A stretch of DNA of 32,889 bases from Lacunisphaera sp. GTDB taxonomy: Bacteria > Verrucomicrobiota > Verrucomicrobiia > Opitutales > Opitutaceae. The stretch spans positions 1 through 32,889 of the forward strand of contig JAHFTH010000005.1 in assembly GCA_023269445.1 (NCBI GenBank), given 5' to 3'. The notes beneath the pieces were generated by a model that was not told the origin of the DNA, did not search any database, and saw nothing but the letters and a program-made list of their open reading frames with translations. The position numbers were made by a program, and so were the translations under genes. Positions 25,490-32,889 of the stretch are shown here, one piece after another (within the stretch, counting starts at the first letter, position 1; every line of letters starts with the position of its first letter).

Positions 25490-28252
25490 ATGACTGTCAT
25501 CCTGCGAACACTGGAGATTCTCGCCCTGCTCGGGGTGCTGGGCCTGCCCGTGAATCTGTTGCTGCTGACGCGCATCGATCGCCTGCCGGGACGGTGGCGG
25601 GTTTCCGCCCGGCTCCTGCTCGCCCCGGTGACCGGTCTGGCCGTCTTCACTGTCTTCACGGGTTTCTTCTACGCCACCTCGCGCCCGATCGTCACGTCCA
25701 TCCCTTGGTTCTGGTTGTTGCTCGGCGTCCTCTGGCTCGCCGCCCTGCTGGCGTGGTGGCGCTCCGTGCCCCGGCGTTTTCCTTTCCGTCCCGGCTGGCG
25801 TTCCACCCTCTCGCACGGCCTCGTGGCCGTCGGTCTCGTGCTGGTGCTGGAGATTAACTTCCGCCCCTTCGTGCAAAACCCGGACCGCGTGTTCTGGCAT
25901 TACGCCGGAAGCGACGGCTACATGTATATGCGCATGGCCGAAAACATCGGCAGTCGCGGCACGGGCATCGTGCCGACCTTGGGGCCCTTTGACGGCGTGT
26001 CGGGCTTTCTCACCGAGGACCTGCGCCATTTCCACGAGCGTTCTTTCACCGAAAAACCCGGCACGATGGCTGCGCTGGCCGGCTTGTCCGGACTCCTTGG
26101 TCTCACCACACACGAGACTTTCTCCCCGCTGTTGATCGCGGGCCTGGCCCTGTTGTATCTGACGCTGGTCGTCTTCGGCCGGTCGCTGCTGCGGCTGCCG
26201 CTCTGGGCCAGTGCGGGCTTCGCCATCATGGGAACTTTGGCCATGCCGGTCTGGATGCTGAGCAGCCACACCTTTTTTGCCAATGTGCTGGCCCTGCCGT
26301 TTTATCCGCTGGTCATGCTCGCGGTGCGGCCGGTCACCGCGTGGCGCTCGGCCGCCTATGTGGGTCTGGTCCTCGCCGCCCAGACGCTGCTGTTTCCGGA
26401 TGGAGAGCTCGCCCTCGTCGGGGTGCTGGCGGTCGTGACCCCTTTCCTCCTCTGGACCGCATGGCGCCGCCGCCGGTTGCTCCGGCTGCTGGCCGCCGGC
26501 GCTCTGACGCTGGGCACCACCTTGATCTTGGTCGCCCCGCTTGGCCGGGTGTTGTTCTCCACCACCTTTGCCCGACTGCTTGCTGTGCTCTCCGCCGCAC
26601 CCCGCAACGCCCTCCGGGGCGGGGCCGCTGCGGGTGGACCGCATCTTCACTTCCTGCCAAAAACCGATTACGTCTGGCCCGCCTTCAACCTGAACATGAT
26701 CCCGCCGCAGCCGCTGCAGGTCGGGGAGCGGCCCTACGTTTGGGGTTACTCCGCCCTGCTCGTATTTTTTATCGGGGTGAGTTTGCTGAGGCGACCTTGG
26801 CACCGGCTATTGCCCTTCCTGCTCAGTTTCCTCCTACTGCTGACCATCGGTTTGGCGGGGTTTTTCGAGAGCGACTATGAGCTGTTCCGGGCGCTGGCGA
26901 TCTTCGCCTTCGTGCCGCTGGCCGCCGTGTGGGTGATGCCGTGGCTGGTGGCCGGGTATGCCCACGCCAGACGCGCCACCATTCTTCGGCTCGCCGTGCT
27001 CGCCGTGATCGCACCGCTGCTGGTGCATTTGGTCCGGAACGACCTGAAGCATTTCCAGTTCGCCTACGACAACCACTTTCTAGATGCGCAATACACTACC
27101 GCCAACCTCAAGGATCGGACGGAGATTTCCCGTCTGGGTGCATCCCACTCCATGGTGCTGGCCACCGAAACCCCCACTTTCACGGCCATGGCCAATGCCA
27201 TGGTGCTGTTGAGCCCGGTGCGACTGGGGTTGCCGAAATTCTACCAGAAATTCGTTTTCTTCTACGACATCGGGAACCGGGATGTGGTCTATGAAGCCGA
27301 CCTGGTCGTGCGAAATCTGCGCTACATCGACATCTTCGACCGGACGGAATCGGTGCCCGCCAAACCAAAGCTCTACGTCTCCGGTGACTTCGAAGTGGTC
27401 GAGAACGACCGCGAGCCCTTCTTCGACAGTGACACTTTCCCCATGTGGCATGGCTACCCGAAGGACTTCATGAAGAAACGCGGCCTGCCCCTTTCCCGCA
27501 TCTTGTCCCAGCAGACCGAGATCAAGTTTCTCAGCCGGACCACCCAGCCCATCATCGTCGAGCTGCAGTTCGCCCCTGGTGCCCTGCCGGCCAGCCTGCC
27601 CGCGGCCTTCGACCGTGATGCCGTGCAAAACATCGAGGTCACCACTGACGGACGCGCTCTTCTGCCGCTGCAGGTGATCGGGCCCGGGCTGCACACGCTG
27701 ACCCTCGGGCCTGTGCCGCAACCGGCCCAGGTCAGCTCCTTTCACCTGCATGCCAACGGCACCGGGCTGGCTCCCGCGCTGCTGAAAGGCGGCTGGTTTG
27801 AAAGCAAGCACCTGAAGCCGGATCAGTTGATCCCGTTTCAAAACATGAGCCCGCACCCGGCGCGCTTCTTTTCCACGTTCGGTCCCGGGCTGGACGGCGC
27901 TTCCTTCGGCGCCCATCCGGTCACGCGCCTGTGTTTTCCCGTCGCCGCCGGGCATCGGCGGCTGCAGACCACCGTGCAGATGAGTCCGGGTGCCTACACC
28001 GACCTCGCGGAGAACGAGGCCACCGACGGCATCGAGGTCGAGGTCGCCCTGCTCGCTCCCGACGGCGGACGGACCGTCGTCTTCACCCGGGAGATTGATC
28101 CCGCCCATGTCGCGACCGACCGCGGCCCTCTGGCCGTGGATGTGAGTTTTGACGTGCCCGCTGACACCGAGGTCGAACTCTTTATCGGCCCCGGAAAAAA
28201 TGGCCATGACACCCGTGACTGGACCTCGCTCGGTGCCCTGACCATCGACTGA
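25490..28252 (+). CDS. large GT-C-like membrane protein, paralogue of the 944-residue protein
   Basis: A protein of 920 residues with about 12 membrane segments in residues 1-520 and a roughly 400-residue soluble C-terminal region, probably periplasmic. LLLAPVTGLAV (42-52) and GSDGYMYM (140-147) match in position and pattern the corresponding motifs of the protein at 20943; the Asp in the second is the candidate catalytic base of a GT-C fold. A loop with HFHERSFTEKP follows near 185. The C-terminal part has beta-rich composition near 690-910, which might bind sugar. I do not recognise the family. It is preceded by AAGGAGAG, a good ribosome site. Confidence 0.63.
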   Translation: MTVILRTLEILALLGVLGLPVNLLLLTRIDRLPGRWRVSARLLLAPVTGLAVFTVFTGFFYATSRPIVTSIPWFWLLLGVLWLAALLAWWRSVPRRFPFRPGWRSTLSHGLVAVGLVLVLEINFRPFVQNPDRVFWHYAGSDGYMYMRMAENIGSRGTGIVPTLGPFDGVSGFLTEDLRHFHERSFTEKPGTMAALAGLSGLLGLTTHETFSPLLIAGLALLYLTLVVFGRSLLRLPLWASAGFAIMGTLAMPVWMLSSHTFFANVLALPFYPLVMLAVRPVTAWRSAAYVGLVLAAQTLLFPDGELALVGVLAVVTPFLLWTAWRRRRLLRLLAAGALTLGTTLILVAPLGRVLFSTTFARLLAVLSAAPRNALRGGAAAGGPHLHFLPKTDYVWPAFNLNMIPPQPLQVGERPYVWGYSALLVFFIGVSLLRRPWHRLLPFLLSFLLLLTIGLAGFFESDYELFRALAIFAFVPLAAVWVMPWLVAGYAHARRATILRLAVLAVIAPLLVHLVRNDLKHFQFAYDNHFLDAQYTTANLKDRTEISRLGASHSMVLATETPTFTAMANAMVLLSPVRLGLPKFYQKFVFFYDIGNRDVVYEADLVVRNLRYIDIFDRTESVPAKPKLYVSGDFEVVENDREPFFDSDTFPMWHGYPKDFMKKRGLPLSRILSQQTEIKFLSRTTQPIIVELQFAPGALPASLPAAFDRDAVQNIEVTTDGRALLPLQVIGPGLHTLTLGPVPQPAQVSSFHLHANGTGLAPALLKGGWFESKHLKPDQLIPFQNMSPHPARFFSTFGPGLDGASFGAHPVTRLCFPVAAGHRRLQTTVQMSPGAYTDLAENEATDGIEVEVALLAPDGGRTVVFTREIDPAHVATDRGPLAVDVSFDVPADTEVELFIGPGKNGHDTRDWTSLGALTID

Positions 28253-28274
28253 CCTGCGACCAAATCTTTCTTCC

Positions 28275-30725
28275 ATGCCGGTCTCTGATTCCCCTTCCCC
28301 CCGCGATCCCGCGCCGTCCCCGGCGGGCGTCAGTTGGGCGGAGCTGGCTTTTTTCCTCCTCGTCGTGGTCGGCGGATTTTTCTTTTTGCGCGACGCCCCG
28401 CACTGGGGCCGCGCCGCCTACGTCGGCAGCGCGCAGTTCGGCGACGCAGAGTTCTGGTGGAACGGCGCCCTGCATTTTTCCCAGGGCATCGTGGCGGAGA
28501 ATCCCAATATCGCCTACCGCATGGGCTACGCCGCCTTCGGCGGGCTGGTCGCCGCGGTGGTCGGGCCCGACTACCGGGTCTTCCACCAGATTTTGCTCGG
28601 GGTGTTTCTCGTCACCATCTGCGGCCTGTATGGCTGGCTACGCGGCCTCATCGGCCGGATCGCGGCGGCCGCGGCGGTGGTGTTTCTCGTCTTCAATCCA
28701 TTCACGGCCGAGTGGCTGGCCATCTCCACCTCCGATGGCCTCGGCCTCGTGCTCAATCTGCTGGCACTGCTCGCGCTGGTCGCCGGCGTGCGCGACGGCT
28801 TGCAACTCCGCTGGATCGCCGTGTTCGGCGTCTTTCTCTCCTGCGCCTCACTCACGCGTCCGTTGATGACGCCGTTCATCGCGCCGGCCGCGCTGACCGT
28901 GATCGTCGCCGCGTGGGGCGCGTGGCGGAAGACCGCCGTCGCGCTCGGCGTCATGCTCGCCGCCTTCATTCTGCCCACGGTGGCCTGGATGACCTTCATG
29001 GCCGCGACCACCGGCAACTTTGCCCTGACCGGCGCCAGTCAGGATTCGTCGGCCTTCTACGCCGCCAGCGATCCGCAGATCCAGGTCTGGGGCGGCGCCA
29101 TGTATGCCCCGGTCAATGAGTCGGCCAAAAAACATTTCTCGACCGACCAGCCGACGGCCAAGCAGCTCAACGCCGAGTTCTGGATTTTGACGCGCGCCAA
29201 CTACCAAAAGCACTGGCGCTATCATCTGGACCGGCTTTGGCGCAACGCGTTCGAGCTCGCCCGCTTCACCCCCAAGCGCTCCGCCGTCTCCACGGTGGCC
29301 AGCGAACGCTGGCGCGTGATCCTCAAGGGATCGCTGACGCTGGCCCTGGCAGTCCTCGCGCTCCGGCAGCGCCGGTGGCTCTCCGCCGTCGCGGTCGTCT
29401 CGCTCGGCGTCACGTGGGCGATCAGACCGCAATGGCATCCGTGGCTGGTGTTGGGCGCCAGCTGGCTCGGCCTGACGGCCTTGCTGGTGGGCCGGCGCGG
29501 TTTGTTTTTGTGGACGGTCTATTGGTGGGTGGGCGTGATGGCGCTCTACCTGACCGGCGGCACCTGGGGCCCGCCCCTCGGCGGCGTGCAGGATTTGAAT
29601 GCCCTCGGCTACCGGCTCGGTTTTCAATTTTTCTTCGCCGCTGATCTGCTGGTGATCGGCCTGCTCGGTTGCCTCGCTTTCGGCACGGACCGCGCCGACC
29701 CGGCCCACCGCCTGCTCAAGCCTTCCCCTGACGCCGGACGGATCACCCGCCTCGGCTTGCGCGGACTGCTGGTGGTGCTCGCCGCCCTGCTCGGCACCGG
29801 TGCGGTGATCGTGTCGTGGCGGCTGGTGGCCCGCGCGCGCCAGGCACCCGTGGCCTACCCCGCACTCGACGCCCTCACCTCGCTCGACGTCATGCGCGGC
29901 GCGACCCCGCTGCCCGGCCTCACCCCGCTGTATACCGCCCTCAATCTTCACGACAGCACCCCGTTGCTCACCCGCGCGATGAGTTCCGGCTTCATCTGGA
30001 ACATGCCGGGCCAGCAGCGGAGCATGCTGCTGCTCTACCAGCAGGACAACGTGCAGCCGATCCAGATGAGTCCACGGAGCGTTTATGTGGAAATCTCCCG
30101 GCACGTGCCGGACCGCGCATGGATGAACCGGCAGGGCGCGTGGCTGCTCCGCTCCTTCCCCAACACGGCACAAACCAGCAACCAGGCCTTTTATTTCGAG
30201 ATGCCGGCGGTGCAGGCCTTCGTCCCGCTCGCGCCGGACGGCCGGTCCTACGATGTCAGTCAGGCCGTCATTTTCCCCCTGGCCAAATCCGCCACGCAAC
30301 TCGTCGCCTCGGGTGAACTGGTCGTCCGCGGATCAGCGCCGGAGTGGTCGACCAATTCCGGCACGCAGAAATTTCCCCGGCGGTTCTCCCTGCGCTCCTC
30401 CACCAGCGCGGACCCGATCATCGAGCTACTCGTCAACCTGTCCCGGGCGCGCGGCCATCCGGCGCTGCGTTTCGGCGTGCAAGTGGAAGCTGCGGCCGGC
30501 GCTCCGCCCCGCGCCGCCCAAGTCTACGCGTATCTGACCTCCGCGACCCGGCCCGGGGTCACGCTCTGGGAAAGCAATCTCGACTTCGCCGCGACCGAGC
30601 CGCTCTGGGCCGAGCTCACGGCGCTGGACCCGGCCGAGCTCACCCTCACCATCGAAAACTTGCTCCCGACCGATACGCTCTGGTTTTATGAGCTTGTCAT
30701 GACCGCCGACGATTTTACCCAATGA
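28275..30725 (+). CDS. GT-C-like membrane protein with extracytoplasmic C-terminal region
   Basis: A protein of 816 residues. A Pro/Ser-rich start precedes about 11 membrane segments up to residue 522, then roughly 290 residues without membrane segments. The first outer loop carries FGDAEFWWNGALHF (55-68), with an Asp in the position expected for a GT-C enzyme, followed by NIAYRMGYAAF. It resembles ArnT/PMT-like glycosyltransferases (GT39/GT83) in layout more than the other two large proteins do, but no specific family can be assigned. It is likely to use the polyprenyl-linked sugar made by the GtrB-like enzyme. Confidence 0.63.
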   Translation: MPVSDSPSPRDPAPSPAGVSWAELAFFLLVVVGGFFFLRDAPHWGRAAYVGSAQFGDAEFWWNGALHFSQGIVAENPNIAYRMGYAAFGGLVAAVVGPDYRVFHQILLGVFLVTICGLYGWLRGLIGRIAAAAAVVFLVFNPFTAEWLAISTSDGLGLVLNLLALLALVAGVRDGLQLRWIAVFGVFLSCASLTRPLMTPFIAPAALTVIVAAWGAWRKTAVALGVMLAAFILPTVAWMTFMAATTGNFALTGASQDSSAFYAASDPQIQVWGGAMYAPVNESAKKHFSTDQPTAKQLNAEFWILTRANYQKHWRYHLDRLWRNAFELARFTPKRSAVSTVASERWRVILKGSLTLALAVLALRQRRWLSAVAVVSLGVTWAIRPQWHPWLVLGASWLGLTALLVGRRGLFLWTVYWWVGVMALYLTGGTWGPPLGGVQDLNALGYRLGFQFFFAADLLVIGLLGCLAFGTDRADPAHRLLKPSPDAGRITRLGLRGLLVVLAALLGTGAVIVSWRLVARARQAPVAYPALDALTSLDVMRGATPLPGLTPLYTALNLHDSTPLLTRAMSSGFIWNMPGQQRSMLLLYQQDNVQPIQMSPRSVYVEISRHVPDRAWMNRQGAWLLRSFPNTAQTSNQAFYFEMPAVQAFVPLAPDGRSYDVSQAVIFPLAKSATQLVASGELVVRGSAPEWSTNSGTQKFPRRFSLRSSTSADPIIELLVNLSRARGHPALRFGVQVEAAAGAPPRAAQVYAYLTSATRPGVTLWESNLDFAATEPLWAELTALDPAELTLTIENLLPTDTLWFYELVMTADDFTQ

Positions 30726-30741
30726 CGCCCGGCTACGCCCT

Positions 30742-31515
30742 ATGACGACCACCACCGCCGCCGCGCCTCCCTTGGAGCAGCACAACGTAGAAATCCAACG
30801 CAACCGCGAGGCGTGGCAGCGCAAACCCATGCTGCGGGAAATCTACCACGACTTTTATCACCGGATCGCCGCGCGCATCGACCCGGCGGTCCCGGGCCCG
30901 GTGGTCGAGCTCGGCTCGGGCATGGGTCGCATCAAGGACGTCATTCCCGGCTGCGTCACGACCGACCTGTTTCCCAATCCTTGGTTGGATCGCCGGGAGA
31001 ATTGCTATCAATTGAACTTTGCCGACGGGGAGGTCTCACACCTCCTGCTGTTCGACGTGTGGCATCACCTGCGCTATCCGGGCACGGCCCTGCGGGAATT
31101 TCACCGCGTGCTCGCCCCCGGCGGCCGGTTGATTTTGTTCGAGCCCGCCGCGAGCTGGGTCGGCCGGCTGGTCTATCATTTCTTCCATCACGAGCCGGTC
31201 GCGGTGCACGACCCCATCACGTGGCAGGCCCCCGCCGGATTTTCCGCCGCCGACGCCGACTACTATGCCGCCCAGGGCTCGGCCACCCGCCTGTTCTGGT
31301 GGGGCGAGGGCCACGCCCGCCTCGCCGGCTGGCAGCTGCGCGAAGTGCGCCCGATCACCTCGTTCAATTACTTTGCCTCCGGCGGTTTCTCCGGGCCGCA
31401 GTTGGGCGGGCGCTTTCTGCACAGCCTGATGCGCGGCCTCGACTTCGTCACCGCGCCCTTCCCTCGCATCTTCGCCGCCCGCCTGCTCGTCGTCCTGGAA
31501 AAGGAGAAAGCCTGA
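30742..31515 (+). CDS. class I SAM-dependent methyltransferase (Methyltransf_11-like)
   Basis: A protein of 257 residues. SAM motif I is VVELGSGMG (54-62), TTDLFPNPW (73-81) follows at the acidic-residue position, and FDVWHHLRYPGTALREFHRVLAPGGRL spans roughly 104-130, a standard pattern for small-molecule or sugar methyltransferases. It is cytosolic and separated by one base from the next gene, also a methyltransferase fusion. Substrate unknown. Confidence 0.83.
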   Translation: MTTTTAAAPPLEQHNVEIQRNREAWQRKPMLREIYHDFYHRIAARIDPAVPGPVVELGSGMGRIKDVIPGCVTTDLFPNPWLDRRENCYQLNFADGEVSHLLLFDVWHHLRYPGTALREFHRVLAPGGRLILFEPAASWVGRLVYHFFHHEPVAVHDPITWQAPAGFSAADADYYAAQGSATRLFWWGEGHARLAGWQLREVRPITSFNYFASGGFSGPQLGGRFLHSLMRGLDFVTAPFPRIFAARLLVVLEKEKA

Positions 31516-31516
31516 C

Positions 31517-32889
31517 ATGCCCGCCGCCTCCGAACTCACCCGCCAGCATCTGGAGAAGATCCGGGTGTTCTTCGATGCCGCGCCAACCGCACCCAACGCT
31601 GCGGCCCGCCACTACCGTGCGCTGCTGGCCCGCACCTACAATCTGTTCATCCCCGCCGGCGCCTCTGTCCTGGAGATCGGCTGTGGCTCGGGCGAACTGC
31701 TCGCGCAGTTGCGCGCCCGCCGCAAGGTCGGGATCGACCTCTCCTCCGTCCAGCTCGCCGCCGCCCGCGCCCGCCTGCCGGAAGCCGAGTTCCATGTGCA
31801 GGCCGGCGAGGACCTGGCCCTCACCGAGAAATTCGACTGCATCATCATTTCCGACACGCTGAACCTGGCCGCCGACGTGCAGTTGCTGCTCGAGCAATTG
31901 CATCAGGTCACGCATGCCGACACCCGGCTGATTTTGAATTACAACTCCTCGCTGTGGCGGCCGTGGTTCGCCCTCGGTGAGTTTCTCCGCATCCGCCGCC
32001 GGCAGCCGCAGAGCAGTTGGATGAACACCGGCGACGTGCGCAACTTGCTCCAGCTCGCGGACTGGAACCCGCTGCTCACCCAGCCCCGCCTGCTCCTCCC
32101 GCTCCGGTGCCTCGGGCTCGAGCACCTCGTCAACCGCTGGCTCGCCCCGCTGTTCGGTTGGTTCTGCCTGACGGTTTTCTGCGTGGCCCGGCCCGCGCGG
32201 CCCCGGCCCGCGACCGCCCGCACGGTCTCGGTCATCATCCCCGCCCGCAACGAGGCGGGCAATATCGCGGCCGCCGTGCTCCGCACGCCCGACATGGGCG
32301 CGGGCACCGAGTTGATCTTCGTCGAGGGCCATTCCAAGGACGACACGTGGGCGCAGATCCAGCGCGTGCAACGCGAGCACCCGCAGCGGAAGATCAAGAT
32401 CATGCAGCAGACCGGCAAGGGCAAGGGCGACGCCGTGCGCATGGGCTTCGCCGCCGCCACCGGCGACATTTTGATGATCCTTGACGCCGACCTCACCATG
32501 CCGCCCGAGGAGCTGCCGAAATTCTACGCGGTGCTCGCGAGCGGCCACGCTGAGTTCGCGAACGGCGTGCGGCTCGTGTATCCCATGGACGAGAAGGCCA
32601 TGCAGTTCCTGAATCTCTGCGCGAACAAGACCTTTGGCATCATCTTCACCTGGCTGCTCGGCCAGCCCGTGAAGGACACGCTCTGCGGCACCAAGGTCCT
32701 CAGCCGCGCCCACTACGAACAGATCGCCGCCAACCGCGCCTACTTCGGCGACTTCGATCCCTTCGGCGACTTCGACCTGCTGTTCGGGGCGGCCAAGCTC
32801 AACCTGAAGATCGCCGACGTGCCCATCCGCTACCGCGCACGCACCTACGGCGAGACCAACATCCAGCGCTGGAGCCATGGCTGGCTGCT
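31517..32889 (+). CDS. methyltransferase / GT2 glycosyltransferase fusion, 3' end outside window
   Basis: The frame is open from ATG 31517 to the window edge (457 codons seen). Residues 1-200 are a class I SAM methyltransferase with LEIGCGSGE (52-60) and a GIDLSSVQLAAARARLP stretch (72-88). A hydrophobic stretch (about 208-224) follows. From residue 237 a GT2 domain starts with VSVIIPARNEAGNI, has KGKGDAVRMGF (301-311) and the metal site LDADLTMPPEEL (322-333), and runs on. The GT2 part resembles DPM1/polyprenyl-phosphate glycosyltransferases that end in membrane helices; those would lie beyond the edge. Bifunctional methyltransferase/glycosyltransferases of this order are uncommon but not unique. 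Confidence 0.8.
   Translation, partial: MPAASELTRQHLEKIRVFFDAAPTAPNAAARHYRALLARTYNLFIPAGASVLEIGCGSGELLAQLRARRKVGIDLSSVQLAAARARLPEAEFHVQAGEDLALTEKFDCIIISDTLNLAADVQLLLEQLHQVTHADTRLILNYNSSLWRPWFALGEFLRIRRRQPQSSWMNTGDVRNLLQLADWNPLLTQPRLLLPLRCLGLEHLVNRWLAPLFGWFCLTVFCVARPARPRPATARTVSVIIPARNEAGNIAAAVLRTPDMGAGTELIFVEGHSKDDTWAQIQRVQREHPQRKIKIMQQTGKGKGDAVRMGFAAATGDILMILDADLTMPPEELPKFYAVLASGHAEFANGVRLVYPMDEKAMQFLNLCANKTFGIIFTWLLGQPVKDTLCGTKVLSRAHYEQIAANRAYFGDFDPFGDFDLLFGAAKLNLKIADVPIRYRARTYGETNIQRWSHGWL

Noticed and set aside
23789-26803. 1004-residue open frame on the minus strand
   Set aside because: Opposite three real plus-strand genes; composition is low-complexity Gly/Glu/Arg/His with no recognisable domain.

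Overview
The window looks like part of the chromosome of a Gram-negative, high-GC bacterium of the PVC group. The best guess is Verrucomicrobiota, Opitutaceae-like. This rests on gene content (alternative complex III with a CcoN/CcoO-like pair, a four-helix-bundle S23 gene, large polysaccharide islands) and on the style of the intergenic repeats; no marker gene is present, so the placement is an inference.

Region 1 (1-9753, minus strand) is a compact respiratory operon read right to left: actA (pentaheme cytochrome c), actB (molybdopterin-fold plus Fe-S fusion), actC (NrfD-like), actD (DUF3341), actE (monoheme cytochrome c), actF (NrfD-like), a small one-TM protein, a CcoN-like membrane protein, and the start of a CcoO-like protein that leaves the window. 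Genes overlap or nearly touch throughout. Complex III oxidises menaquinol and passes electrons to a terminal oxidase. The notable point is that the CcoN-like subunit keeps the cbb3 fold signature but has lost all three heme-ligand histidines and two of three CuB histidines, so it should be a pseudo-oxidase subunit.

Region 2 (9754-10965) holds a small PAPS-dependent sulfotransferase gene and a 330-bp gene-free gap. The gap contains an 8-bp inverted repeat that brackets decayed short repeats.

Region 3 (10966-15954, minus strand) is a tripartite exporter operon: TolC-like, HlyD/MFP, FtsX-like permease and LolD-like ATPase. A four-helix-bundle (S23) gene sits between permease and ATPase inside a roughly 540-bp structure with inverted G-rich repeats and terminal hairpins. 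Its inner repeat supplies the first codons of the ATPase.

Region 4 (15955-16213) is a divergent intergenic region filled partly by heptamer and octamer repeats. Region 5 (16214-32889, plus strand) is one long surface-polysaccharide operon: Wzm, APS kinase, Wzt with a C-terminal glycan-recognition domain, a methyltransferase/coiled-coil/GT2 fusion, three very large GT-C-like membrane proteins, a GtrB/ArnC-type polyprenyl-phosphate glycosyltransferase, two methyltransferases and a truncated methyltransferase/GT2 fusion. The APS kinase and the nearby sulfotransferase suggest that the exported glycan or a related one is sulfated. The GtrB-like enzyme plausibly makes lipid-linked sugar donors for the GT-C proteins.
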